64,000 bases of DNA from Siphonodentalium dalli (taxonomy: Eukaryota; Mollusca; Scaphopoda; Gadilida; Siphonodentaliidae), in NCBI GenBank assembly GCA_032622095.1, contig CP136064.1, forward strand, positions 260,441,863 to 260,505,862, read 5' to 3'. This document shows positions 35,718 through 46,324 of the stretch, piece after piece; position 1 is the first letter of the stretch, and each line of letters starts with the position of its first letter. Both the position numbers and the translations under genes were made by a program. A model generated the notes under the pieces. The model was not told the origin of the DNA. It saw only the letters and a list, made by a program, of their open reading frames with translations, and searched no databases.

Positions 35718-35973
35718 CAAGCCTTGAAATAGCGTGTCTGTCATTTGCAGAATGAGGTCCCCAGAGGGTGAATTTAGTGATGCTACCCCACATAGCGGGC
35801 TAGCAGCATCACCAAATTCACCCTCTGGGAACCTCATTCTGCTGAGGTGTAAGCAGAATGAGGTCCCCAGAGGGTGAATTTGGTGATGCTAGCCCACTAT
35901 GCGGGGTAGCATCACTAAATTCACCCTCTGGGGACCTCATCTGCAAATGACAGACACGCTATTTCAAGGCTTG
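35718..35973. mobile_element. hAT-like MITE G, copy 4
   Basis: Ends CAAGCCTTGAAATAGCG / CGCTATTTCAAGGCTTG, flanked by gacctatc on both sides. Two modules as in copy 2. It lies only 24 bp from copy 3. Confidence 0.93.
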
Positions 35974-36109
35974 GACCTATCCATTTAAAATAGTGTATAT
36001 TTTTAGATAAGAATAATATAAATCACCAAGAATATTCTATTGGTAAAATGCAGTAAATTTACAAAAATAAATTAAAGCTAAAAAAAAAATGCTGTGAATG
36101 ACTAGAATA

Positions 36110-36302
36110 GATAATACCTGGAGGTGAACAGTCGGTGAGGAGAATAGATAATACCTGGAGGTGAACAATGGGTGAGGAGAATTCAAGCTACAGTTAGCTG
36201 TGTGGTGCACCTACTTGTTAAAGTCACAGATATAAATACCTGGAGGTGAACAATGGGTGAGGAGAATTCAAGCTTCAGTTAGCTGTGTGGTGCACCTACT
36301 CG
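36110..36302 (+). repeat. Local duplication with 'acctggaggtgaac' units
   Basis: Three 'ataatacctggaggtgaaca'-like units occur (about 36112, 36151, 36235). The segment 'gaggagaattcaagct' to 'ggtgcacctact' is duplicated at about 36173 and 36257. Confidence 0.75.
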
Positions 36303-36702
36303 TTAACCCTTTACCCAACAGAAGGGCCCTGTGCCAATGCATTCTCTTACATATGCGAGTCGACCATAGGTCGCCTCGCATATATAAGAGAATGCATTGG
36401 CTTAACACATTAAAAATTATAAAATTGTTAAAGAATGTAAGAAAAAATGGTAAAAAGTGTTACAAAAAGATTTTTTTTAGGCCAATGCATTCTCTTATAT
36501 ATGCGAGGCGACCTATGGTCGACTCGCATATGTAAGAGAATGCATTGGCACAGGGCATAACTGTAACCATCACAATGTGGTCAAGGAGCCTGTTCCAATG
36601 ATATCCATATTTGTATGGTTCTATTGAGACAGACCGAAGATATTTTAGGCTGTTTAAGCTTTATTTGGCCGGTTTTGGCCGGTTTGTTGGGTAAAGGGTT
36701 AA
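36303..36702 (-). mobile_element. TTAA-A MITE, copy 2 (reverse orientation)
   Basis: The reverse complement of the copy 1 layout: 'ccctttacccaacagaaggg' left and 'ggtttgttgggtaaaggg' right, TTAA at both ends. Both cassettes are intact. The tip is CGACC/GGTCG. Confidence 0.9.
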
Positions 36703-38877
36703 AGTCACACATAGTGTTAGAGTTCCTCATTTTATAAAATAGATTCATACATTTATTGTATAATATAATACACTTGGCAAATTGCAATAACAAGCTCTAA
36801 AATAAAGATAAAAGAAAGTTATTTAGTCGACAATATACTTTTAAAATTATTCTCATAGTTGGATTTAATTTATTTGAGTTTCTATTTACTCAATATTTAT
36901 TGCACATATTGCTTAATTTATTTTGTTCAGCACTGAATAACGAAGTAAAAGGGAAACCCTTTCTTCCAATTGAAGTGAACAATTGATGTCACTCGGTCAA
37001 CAATTTAATGCAACAGATGTGGTATGTCTTGGTAAAGAACGTATTTTTGACCAATCTTAATTAACAGATTATGATTAAACAGTAATTTTATGGGCTATAA
37101 TATAAGTACAATAAAGGTTTGAACATGATGTGTGACTTCAGTGGGAGTTGCATAGCAGGATATTAGAATGGAAGAAGTCGGGACAGAGAAGAAAATTTCT
37201 GAGCCTCATTGCAGTCCATGCATGGCGTAAATGAAATGATTATATTTTCATATAAGCCTTTTTTAAATTTCATAGGTTACGATGATTCCTTGATTCGACA
37301 TGAAAGAATGTTTTCCAGGGTAAAGAATGAAAAGCAAAATTGAGGGGAAGATTAAATGAATAGAATGGTCCTGAATTTTGATAAAATGTTAATTCCTTCC
37401 ACCTCGACAAATGAAAAATGTGAATCCAAGAAATTCAACTTCGACAACTGTAAAAGTCGCAGATATTACAATACATTCAAAGTCTTCAGCAAAAAATGGT
37501 GGAGCCCTAAATTAAATAGTGAAATAATGATATTTCATGGTTTAAAAAGCTTGTATTGAGCGTTAAGCGTGTAAAATTTTCTCCCACTATCTGTCTTGGC
37601 AGATTTAGCATCAATATATAGTATACAAGCTGCCACTCCATCTTCTGACATTACATTCAGCAATGGCACAGGTGTGTTCAATATCTACGGTAATTAATCG
37701 TCCAAGGATTTGTCAGTACATGTAATAATATGTCACGAATGAAAATGCGGTTTAATAAATGAAGCTCATGTTGTTATTCGGGGTACATATTGAGCATTCG
37801 TTAGTAGTTATGGTGCAAGTACAAAAACTAATTTCTAGTGGCAGGCAACCAATTAAATAATCCACTAAACTAAAGTGATTTCATACCCGAACATTTATAC
37901 AAAGGTTCAACATCTATTATCTAAAGTCTACGTCGGTTCAGATGAGGGAGTTTACTAAGCAGGCACTTGCAGGTCAAATTTGCCATGCAATTAGAAAAAA
38001 ATTATAATAAATTTTTGGCGTTTCTTCAGAATCATGGCTCGAGATTTTCTTCTCTGTGTGTGCCCGAAGTGTCACAGTACTGTACAATTCAGGATACCGA
38101 AGTTCAAGACGCCTTGAAAAAGAGAGTAAGAATACTGAATACAGAAACCAACTTCAATTTACATGAAGATGCCATGTTATTTGCATTGATATATAAATAT
38201 TTTTTATTCAAAGTTGTTGAGCTACGAACGCTATGTGTGCCTTAAGACCATGCACAATCATGGGAGCACCAGTTTATTTCCTAATTCTAGCTGATTCTAG
38301 TTTAATTATTCTCATTCAAATTCTGAAATGTTTGTTGAAATATGGTACTTTTAAATATGTTATTTGTAAGACTATATACAAGTAGCAATAAAATACACTG
38401 ATTAAGACTGTAGGATGGAGAATAATCTTGTTCGTTTTATTTTAGATTTTAACATTGAATATCAAGCAGCATGGAAGAAAATATGCTAAAAATATTTAAT
38501 TCGTATTGCTTTGTAAGAAATTTAAAAATAAAAACCTGCCAACTGTTATAAAATTTCAGAGACCACATATAAAAAATTTCATTAATTTTCCATGAGGATG
38601 GAATCATCTCGAATAGGAAATAAGACTGGTGCACAGTAAATGTAACAAAAGGTTGAGAACGCACATTAAGAATTCTTAGCAAGGATGAGGATATTTAGGT
38701 GATACAGACAGAAGGGGAGTATTACCAATGGGAACCTTTTAGTCAAGACCTAAGAGGGGAGAAATTACTGAGAGTTGTCCGTTAAAGAGGAAAGTTGATT
38801 AGCCAAATTTTAATTTGTATTAATTAGCCAAATTTTAATTGGATTAATTTATCTTTAACAAGCAGAATGTTTTGTTT
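36703..38877. other. No gene confirmed; weak open frame at 37967-38245
   Basis: No recognisable element ends. The 92-codon plus-strand frame at 37967-38245 has normal-looking composition and a possible donor (gagagtaaga) at about 38121, but no acceptor or homology was recognised. I do not call it a gene. Confidence 0.3.
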
Positions 38878-39120
38878 AACCCCTTTCAACACTAAACACT
38901 CATTGATTAGTAGTTATCCCGCAGGCAATGTTCAGATAATATGTTCAACAAATTACCATTGGTCATTTGTTGAACTTATTATCTAAACATTTCCCTAAAT
39001 AAATATGACTGCTGCCCTTTTATTATCTGTCGTCTGCTTATAATACATGTACATCCCTCCAAATCAGAAATAATACAATTTCATTGTATAGTTTTTTTTA
39101 ACTTGGAGGGAGAATTTAGT
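38878..39120 (+). mobile_element. TTAA-K-related element, diverged
   Basis: Starts 'ttaacccctttcaacact'. It contains 'actcattgattagtagtta' and a hairpin 'atatgttcaacaaa...tttgttgaacttat'. The right end is unclear. Confidence 0.5.
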
Positions 39121-39230
39121 ATAGAAATTAATAAAAAGAGCACCCAATGGTAAAGAGAGCATAAAATGGTAAGAAAGAAAAGGGCACCGGAACCAATCTC
39201 TCCATAATGAAAACAAAATTAATATAGAAA

Positions 39231-39399
39231 TACAGTAATGCCCTAAATAATCGACTCTTTAACCACAGCTGAATCATGGGTAGTTTTTCAGGATTTAGTC
39301 GGAAATATGGCTTGTTGCCATTCATCGGAAAGCTCTCGATGAGAGCTTTCCGATGAATGTCAACAAGCCATATTTCCGACTATTTAGGGCATTACTGTA
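39231..39399. mobile_element. Foldback E element with partial right-arm deletion
   Basis: Complete left arm and loop ('aagctctcgatgagagcttt'). The right arm jumps from 'catatttccgacta' to 'tttagggcattactgta', losing the middle. Confidence 0.8.
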
Positions 39400-39622
39400 C
39401 GGCAAGTTTAACAGATACCCTCAGAATCACATGTACACAATTTATAGCTATACAAGGAGGTATGAAAGAAGATAAAATTTGAGGTATACAAGGGAAGAAA
39501 GACACTTTACAACAGTCAATGATGATAAGAAGAATTTAACAGTGACTAATCCCTAATCTAAAATAGAAAGAACGGAAAGGGTATAATTCACTGGAATAAA
39601 TTAGTCTCAAATCCAATAAAAT

Positions 39623-39740
39623 TTAATCCTTTCGTGACAGGAGCAGTGCTGGTTCAGCTTTAAAGATTAATGTGCATTCTCCCATAGGAAGCCTCGCATA
39701 TATAAGAGAATGCACTGGCTTACAAGGTCAAGGTAAAAAG
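39623..39740 (-). mobile_element. TTAA-B fragment, copy 3
   Basis: 'ttaatcctttcgtgacagga' end followed by half a cassette ('cctcgcatatataagagaat') and 'cttacaaggtcaaggtaa'. The remainder is deleted. Confidence 0.7.
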
Positions 39741-40027
39741 CTTCATTTCAGAGTGAAAATAATGCTATTCAGTCCATAAACTTCATAAAAAAAAAATATG
39801 ATTATGAGAAATGAATGTCCAGTGAATGTGACATTAATGTCACCTCTTCTAATGAGGTGAAGTAAAATAACAAGGTGTTATTTAGTGTGTTCTGTGTGAA
39901 GCTGACTGAACAGACAAGGATATTTAAAAAGACAATTGTGAAACAATGCAAGCATGGAAGGAGGATATATATCCCACATTTGAAAATCAATTATTTAAAA
40001 ATAGCCATGAGAATGTTTGAAAGACAT

Positions 40028-40269
40028 TTAACCCTTTGAGTGCCAGGTCCGATTTTTGTATCAATCCATATACCCTGTGCCAATGCATTCTCTTATATAT
40101 GCGAGTCGACCATAGGTCGCCTCGCATATATAAGAGAATGCATTGGCTTAACAATTGTTTTTTTTTTTTTTACATTTTACAATTTTAATATATTTTATTA
40201 TATTCTTTAACAGACTTATTGTGTAGGTTTAGGGCCGATAATATCGGCCCCTGGCACTCAAAGGGTTAA
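40028..40269 (+). mobile_element. TTAA-C MITE, copy 2
   Basis: Same layout as 30458: TTAA, 'ccctttgagtgccagg', one cassette, poly-T, 'taatatcgg', 'cctggcactcaaaggg', TTAA. The cassette is identical in tip (CGACC/GGTCG) to family A. Confidence 0.9.
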
Positions 40270-40907
40270 AAGTCGGGAAGACATTTTTGGAAGACATTTA
40301 ACACTGAATTTATAAAAGCCCTCCCTTACAGCGGTGTGCAAATAAGAATAGCTGAACCTTTCATATGGCACATGTCGCAAGCATTGCATGTTCTGCAGTC
40401 AAGGTGTCAAAACCAAGTTTAGCGCAAGCAGTACATTTACATAGCAACTCTTCATCTATAACAAACAGATATCAACAAAGATATCAGAAACAGATTGACC
40501 TGATTGTGAAGGCAAAATTTAATGCTTTTGACACCAAGAACACTACGTGATTCATGCAACACTCGCGACACCATCTGTAAGGATCTTACAGACAATATTG
40601 ATTATTCAGCTATATTAAAATAAGTTAATATGGAATAATATATAGAAGAATGAATAAAGTATAAAAAATACTATTTACAAGTATTGCAAACTCCTGTGAG
40701 ACATAATATATGGCACCCAAATATTTCTTCATCATTATAACTATTTGTTTTTTGCATCAAATTAGAAGAAGGAATCAGTTATAAAAATACTATTTACAAG
40801 TACAGCAAACTCCTATGAAACACAACTTATGGCACCCAAATATTTCCTTGACATATACACTATCGTTCTCGCGATTCAACTTTATAATTGAGGTGAGATC
40901 ATTTGCA

Positions 40908-41965
40908 CAAACCTGCAAATAGTGTGTCTGTCATTTGCAGAATGAGGTCCGCAGAGGGTGAATTGAGTGATGCTATCCCACATGGTGGGCTAGCATCACC
41001 AAATTCACTCCAGGGTTCATACACCTAGCTGAGAGTAAAATTCCATAACTTTTCCATACTTTTTCAAGACTTTCGGACAAATTTTCCAAGACTTTTCAGT
41101 GAAAAAATTCCATAACTTTTCCATACCTCGTACCTAGCTAAACAATGATTTAACACACAGTCGGCATTTAGCCTTCATCCGGTTCTCTGGTTCCCGATCT
41201 ATCCATGCTTCAAACCGCGTATCCGTGACCCATTTGTCACGGAAGACACAGTTTCCAGGTATATTTGTTTACTATTACTATTTAGGTCAAATTCTGATAT
41301 ATTTAGCGGTCAAACAGGAGTTCCGGTAAGGGAGACAATTCGTGTTTCGGCATACCTTAAAACGTGTAGTTCAATTATGACTACGGAGATGGTATCGCAA
41401 GCTTACACGATATAAGATCGGAAAGTAACAGCGTTTATTTACCTAAGAACTCGGCCTTAGGATATTCCATGACTTTTCAAGACCTTGAATCTCGGGGTAG
41501 CTTATTTTCAAGACTTTTTCCATAGTAGGGTGAAAAAAGGTCCCATTTTCAAGACTTTTCAAGGGTATTGAACCAAAATTTTCTAATTCCATAACTTTTC
41601 CAGGATTCCAGACCCGCGTGCACTCTATGGGAACCTTATTCTGCTTAGACATCAACAGCTATGGTAGACCTAGGATCAGATTGAAGTTCCCAGTTGAAAT
41701 TGGTGATGTTCACCCATTAGTCAGCTCAATTATACATTCTATCTTCTGCAAATTAGGGGATATATAAACTTCTCAGAAAGGAAAAAGTACCTATAAACAA
41801 TGTTAATTTGAGACTATAAATACTTCCCAATAAGATGAGACCTAAGCAGAATGAGGTCCCCAGAGGGTGAATTTGGCGATGCTAGCCCACTGTGCAGGAT
41901 AGCGTCACTAAATTCACCCTCTGGGGACCTCATTCTGCAAATGACAAACAATATTTGCAGGCTTG
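40908..41965. mobile_element. hAT-like MITE G, copy 5, carrying a nested insertion
   Basis: Flanking 8-mers catttgca at 40900-40907 and 41966-41973. Ends CAAACCTGCAAATAG / ATATTTGCAGGCTTG. Left module is cut after 'accaaattcact' and resumes at 'tatgggaaccttattctg' near 41625. The centre matches copies 1 and 7. Confidence 0.88.
41010..41624. mobile_element. Nested, probably hAT-type insertion of about 0.6 kb
   Basis: It interrupts the first module of the surrounding element. It starts 'cagggttcatacacc' and ends 'ggattccagacccgcgtg'. The pentamer cactc occurs on both sides; an 8-bp duplication would need two mismatches. Subterminal 'ttccataacttttcca' and 'caagacttttca' motifs recur at both ends. 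Class is tentative. Confidence 0.5.
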
Positions 41966-42292
41966 CATTTGCACAATCACTGAAGCGACCAGGTAACAAA
42001 AACAATGTCAAAAAATATATCTAATAATGTATTAGGCCACACAAAGTCAAGTTCCCATTTATCAGGCCCACGCGCATGGTCCCAAAATCCCATGCGTACA
42101 ACTTTTTATAAGCGGTTTATAGGTCGGAACAAATATATAAAATATCAGTACAAAATAATTGCGGTACATTTATACAAACTGATCTGAACTGAGACAGAAC
42201 ACACCAGTTTCTGGATTAAAATTTCTGATTAAATACATGACATTCTTCATGAATTATGTCTGCAAACTCATTTAAAAATGTGTCAATGATAC

Positions 42293-42298
42293 TTTATT
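42293..42298 (-). promoter_or_regulatory. Candidate polyadenylation signal AATAAA
   Basis: The first canonical AATAAA (minus strand) after the stop at 42731. It lies about 435 nt downstream, just beyond the MITE at 42305-42558. If used, the MITE is transcribed in the 3' UTR. Position-only evidence. Confidence 0.4.
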
Positions 42299-42304
42299 GG
42301 GCGA

Positions 42305-42558
42305 CAAGCCTTGAAATAGTGTGCCGGTCATTTGCAGAATGAGGTCCCCAGAGGGTGAATTTAGTGATGCTACCTTGCATAGCGGGCTAGCATCACCAAA
42401 TTCACCCTCTGGGAACCTCATTCTGCTGAATTTTAAGCAGAATGAGGTCCCCAGAGGGTTAATTTGGTGATGCTAGCCCGCTATGCGGGGTAGCATCACT
42501 AAATTCACCCTCTGGGGACCTCATTCTGCAAATGACAGGCACACTATTTCAAGGCTTG
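42305..42558. mobile_element. hAT-like MITE G, copy 6, in the presumed 3' UTR
   Basis: Ends CAAGCCTTGAAATAG / CTATTTCAAGGCTTG and flanking 8-mers ttgggcga (42297-42304 and 42559-42566). Two intact hairpin modules. It is about 170 nt downstream of the stop codon of the minus-strand exon. Confidence 0.93.
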
Positions 42559-42730
42559 TTGGGCGACATAAATCAAATGGAGGCTATGAACTAACTATTG
42601 CAGACATTTGATGCGTGCCCCAGAGATAAAAAATTAAACTGAAAACCACGTGCACGCATGTTTTTCAAAAGTGTTTGGCCTGAGAAATGGGAAATTGCCT
42701 TTGCATAGCCTTATAATAGAAATGAAGAGA

Positions 42731-45700
42731 TCAAGATGGGGGCCATTTTCTGCCAAAACGTAAAACGGCTGGTTTAGGTGCTGCAGCTGCAGGGGCAGGT
42801 TTTGGAGCGGGTTCAGGAGCTGCGGGTTTAGGGGCAGCATCAGGTTTAGGAGCTGGGGCGGCAGCAGGTTTAGGAGCTGGCGCAGCAGCAGGTTTAGGAG
42901 CTGGGGCAGCAGGGGATGGCTTTTGTCCAAAAGGAGAAGGCTTGGGTGCGGCAGGGGAGGATTTAGGAGCTGGAGCCGGCTTTGCTCCAAAAGGAGATGG
43001 CTTGGAAGCAGCGACAGGAGACGGTTTAGGCTCGGGTTTCTGGAAACCTGGTTTTGGAACGGCTTCAGGAACGGCTTCAGGTGCGGCTGGTTTTGGTTGA
43101 GCTGGTGGTGCTGCTCCAAATTTACTCCCAAATGCTTTCTTAGGAGGCTCCGCCTTCTTTTCTGGTTCAGATGGTTTCGGTTTAGCTCCAAATTTACTTC
43201 CAAATGGTGTCTTTAGAGCCTCTGGTTTCTTTTCCGGTTCAGGGGCGGCTGGTTTTGGCTGAGCTGCCCCAAATTTACTCCCAAAGGGTTTCTGAGCGGG
43301 CTCAGGTTTCTTTTCTGGCTCAGACGCAGCTGGTTTTGGCTGTGCTGCTGCCGGTGCCCCAAATTTACTTCCCAGAGGTTTCTGAGGAGTTTCGGGTTTC
43401 TTCTCCGCTCCAAATTTGGTCATGAGTTTTCCTGGTGCTGGTTTTGGGGCGACAGGTACCGCTGGTTCCTTTTGCTGTCCACCAAATGCTCTAGCCGCAA
43501 TCTGAGCTGGAGACGTAGCAGACTGAGGTTTAGTCTTCGGTTGCTCAGGTTCTACAGGGCTTGTTTTCTCAGGGACGGCAGGCTTTTGAAAACCAAATTT
43601 AGGCTTTGGAGGTTCAGGTTTGGGTTCTTCATCTGGTATTTCTCCTTTGACAAATTTAGCGAATGCTTGTGTGGTTGTACTTGGCTTCGGTGCTACGGGA
43701 GGAGGAGTTCCAGGACTTGCAGGTTCAGGAGCAGCCGATGGTTGTGGGATAGAAACCTTTGGCTTCGGAAATTGTGGTTCGTTCTTTAGCTGTGGGAATT
43801 TAGATTCAGGTTTTCCAGGAACTTTTTTGGGTTCTGGTTTTGGTGGAAATATAGATTCTGGTTTTGATGGAGTTTTTGGAGAAACTTTTGGTTCCGGTTT
43901 TGGTGAAATTTTGGGCTCTGGCTTACTTTCGACGACTGGTTCCGGTTTGCTTTCGACAACTGGTTCCGGTTTGATTTCGACGACTGGTTCTGGCTTGCTT
44001 TCGATGACTGGTTCCGGTTTGCTTTCGACGACTGGTTCCGGTTTGATTTCGACGACTGGTTCTGGTTTGCTTTCGATGACTGGTTCCGGTTTGCTTTCGA
44101 CGACTGGTTCCGGTTTGCTTTCAAGTTGAAAGTTGAAAGTTTCAACCTCTGGTTCCGGTATGCTTTCGACAACTGGTTCCGGTTTGATTTCGACGACTGG
44201 TTCTGGCTTGCTTTCGATGACTGGTTCCGGTTTGCTTTCGACGACTGGTTCCGGTTTGATTTCGACGACTGGTTCTGGTTTGCTTTCGATGACTGGTTCC
44301 GGTTTGCTTTCGACGACTGGTTCCGGTTTGCTTTCAAGTTGAAAGTTGAAAGTTTCAACCTCTGGTTCCGGTATGCTTACGACTACTGGTTCCGGTTTGC
44401 TTTCAACCTCTGGTTCCGGTATGCTTACGACTACTGGTTCCGGTTTGCTTTCGACGACTGGTTCTGGCTTGCTTTCAACCTCTTCTGGCTTGCTTTCAAC
44501 CTCATCTGGCTTGCTTTCAACCTCATCTGGCTTGCTTTCAACCTCTGGTTCCTGTATGCTGTCGATGACTGGTTCTGGTTTGCTTTCAACCTCTGGTTCC
44601 GGTATGCTTTCGACGACTGGTTCTGGCTTGCTTTCAGCATCTGCATCTGGCTTTACTTCAGCCACTTCTGGCTTGACTTCAGCCACTTCTGGTTTGCTTT
44701 CAGTCTCTACTTCTGGTTTGCTTTCAGCATCTGCTTCTGGTTTGCTTTCAGTCTCTGCTTCTGGTTTGCTTTCAGTCTCTGCTTCTGGTTTGCTTTCAGT
44801 CTCTACTTCTGGTTTGCTTTCAGTCTCTACTTCTGGTTTGCTTTCAGTCTCTGCTTCTGGTTTGCTTTCAGTCTCTACTTCTGGTTTGCTTTCAGTCTCT
44901 ACTTCTGGTTTGCTTTCAGTCTCTACTTCTGGTTTGCTTTCAACCTCTTCTGGCTTGCTTTCAGCATCTGCTTCTGGCTTGACTTCAGCCACTTCTGGTT
45001 TGCTTTCAGTCTCTACTTCTGGTTTGCTTTCAGTCTCTACTTCTGGTTTGCTTTCAGTCTCTACTTCTGGTTTGCTTTCAAGGGCTTCTTCTGGCTCTTT
45101 TTCAGCCTCAGATTCTTTTTTGGTGTCCTCTTCCAACTGACTATCACTCAAAACCATTGCTGTTGCTGCAGCAATGTTCTCATCAACTATTTTAGTTGCC
45201 AAAGCTTCAACAGCCTTAAGAGAAGGAACCGTAGATTCCAGCTGAGTGGTTTCAGCTTCTGGTTCTCCAGAGGCAGATGGTTCGGCCGTATCAGCAGGTT
45301 CGGCCGTATCAGCAGGTTCAGAAACACTGGCCTCAAAGGTTGAACAGGGGTCAGAGGCAGCTTGTTCAGAAGAGGAATCAGGAGGGGAAGCAGAAGATTG
45401 AGATAGAACATCAGAACTGGCCGACTCAGTCACCAAACTAAGAGAAATTTCAGTGCTATTAGACGCAGCAACGATACTAGATTGAGATTGTTCAGTGTGT
45501 TCACTTACTTTCTCAATATCTGTAACATCAGTTGACTCTGATGGTGCGACGTCAGGTGACGCCGACGCCACAACAGCGGTTGACTCTGGTGGTGGTGACG
45601 CGTCAGGTTTTTCTGGTTGTTCCGGTGATGATAAAACAGCATCAAGTTTTTTCTGGATATTCTCAAAACTGTCCACCCCAAGATAGTCGATTTGTCCACT

Positions 45701-45802
45701 TTCCCATGCTAACTTTCTCTGACTGTCATCAATAGTTAAAACATGTCCATGGCATGCTCCGCCGCCAAGTCCAAGTGACGCTAACTGAGTAACCAAATCT
45801 CC
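42731..45802 (-). CDS. Terminal coding exon of a PEVK-like repeat protein (1,023 residues, partial)
   Basis: A 3' splice acceptor (tttatttattacag, ending at 45803) precedes a phase-0 exon that reads to TGA at 42731-42733. The open frame runs upstream to 45925, but 45854-45925 is MITE, so that start is not real; the true start is in an unseen upstream exon. Order: about 55 residues that look globular (GGGACHGH, LTIDDSQ, IDYLGVDSF, ending KKLDAVL); about 150 residues rich in S, T, P, E, A; a short charged helical stretch; then about 390 residues of 8-residue units ESKPEVET and ESKPEPVV; then a basic K/P/A tail with four FGSKFGA-type motifs, several SPFG.KP motifs, AAAPAPKP repeats and end LRFGRKWPPS. 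No signal peptide or membrane segment is seen in this part. The acidic/proline array suggests an extended spacer or elastic region, as in PEVK segments. Function is not recognised. Confidence 0.85.
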   Translation of the reverse strand, partial: GDLVTQLASLGLGGGACHGHVLTIDDSQRKLAWESGQIDYLGVDSFENIQKKLDAVLSSPEQPEKPDASPPPESTAVVASASPDVAPSESTDVTDIEKVSEHTEQSQSSIVAASNSTEISLSLVTESASSDVLSQSSASPPDSSSEQAASDPCSTFEASVSEPADTAEPADTAEPSASGEPEAETTQLESTVPSLKAVEALATKIVDENIAAATAMVLSDSQLEEDTKKESEAEKEPEEALESKPEVETESKPEVETESKPEVETESKPEVAEVKPEADAESKPEEVESKPEVETESKPEVETESKPEVETESKPEAETESKPEVETESKPEVETESKPEAETESKPEAETESKPEADAESKPEVETESKPEVAEVKPEVAEVKPDADAESKPEPVVESIPEPEVESKPEPVIDSIQEPEVESKPDEVESKPDEVESKPEEVESKPEPVVESKPEPVVVSIPEPEVESKPEPVVVSIPEPEVETFNFQLESKPEPVVESKPEPVIESKPEPVVEIKPEPVVESKPEPVIESKPEPVVEIKPEPVVESIPEPEVETFNFQLESKPEPVVESKPEPVIESKPEPVVEIKPEPVVESKPEPVIESKPEPVVEIKPEPVVESKPEPVVESKPEPKISPKPEPKVSPKTPSKPESIFPPKPEPKKVPGKPESKFPQLKNEPQFPKPKVSIPQPSAAPEPASPGTPPPVAPKPSTTTQAFAKFVKGEIPDEEPKPEPPKPKFGFQKPAVPEKTSPVEPEQPKTKPQSATSPAQIAARAFGGQQKEPAVPVAPKPAPGKLMTKFGAEKKPETPQKPLGSKFGAPAAAQPKPAASEPEKKPEPAQKPFGSKFGAAQPKPAAPEPEKKPEALKTPFGSKFGAKPKPSEPEKKAEPPKKAFGSKFGAAPPAQPKPAAPEAVPEAVPKPGFQKPEPKPSPVAASKPSPFGAKPAPAPKSSPAAPKPSPFGQKPSPAAPAPKPAAAPAPKPAAAPAPKPDAAPKPAAPEPAPKPAPAAAAPKPAVLRFGRKWPPS
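43915..45085 (-). repeat. 24-nt coding minisatellite with a 213-nt higher-order repeat
   Basis: Tandem 24-nt units encode ESKPEVET/ESKPEAET at the 5' side and ESKPEPVV/IESKPEPV at the 3' side. A 213-nt block including the signature 'caagttgaaagttgaaag' is duplicated in frame (near 44123 and 44336), repeating 71 residues that contain FNFQLESKPEP. Copy number probably varies between alleles. Confidence 0.9.
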
Positions 45803-45853
45803 CTGTAATAAATAAAATGTAGTTGTAGAGAGAGAGTAAAAGTATATGGTTAG

Positions 45854-46324
45854 CAAGTCTGAGTATAGTGTGTCTGATTTTTGCAGAATATAGTGTGTCT
45901 GACATTTGCAGAATGAGGTCTCCAAAGGTTGAATTTAGTGACGCTATCCCACACAGCAGGCAAGCAACACCAAATTCACCCTCTGGAAACCTCATTCTGC
46001 TTAGGCATCAACTGCTATGGGAGACCTAGGATTAGATTGAAGTTCCTCATTTGAAGTTGGTGATGTTCACCCATTAGTCACCTCGATTATGCATTTTATC
46101 TTCTGCAAATTAGGGGATATAGAAACTGAACAAAAGGGAAAAAGTTACTAATAACACTGTTATTCAAAGACTGACTATAAATACTTCCCAGAAGATGAGG
46201 CCAAAGCAGAATGGGGTCCACAGAGGGTAAATTTGGTGATGCTAGCCCACTGTGGGGTAGCATAACTAAATTCACCCCCTGGAACCTCATTCTGCAAATG
46301 TCAGACACACTATATCCAGACTTG
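45854..46324. mobile_element. hAT-like MITE G, copy 7, in the intron before the PEVK-like exon
   Basis: Flanking 8-mers atggttag (45846-45853 and 46325-46332). Ends CAAGTCTGAGTATAG / TATATCCAGACTTG. A short duplication of 'tagtgtgtctga.tttttgcaga' lies at the left end. The boundary is only about 45 bp from the splice acceptor. Its centre is shared with copies 1 and 5. Confidence 0.9.

Noticed and set aside
37967-38245. 92-codon plus-strand frame with reasonable amino-acid composition
   Set aside because: No recognised homology, acceptor site or neighbouring exon; length is within chance in this window.
44126-45343. Long plus-strand open frames (405, 264 and 169 codons) across the PEVK-like exon
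   Set aside because: They are shadows of a stop-free 24-nt repeat; the minus frame has a splice acceptor, a sensible stop and varied flanking protein sequence.
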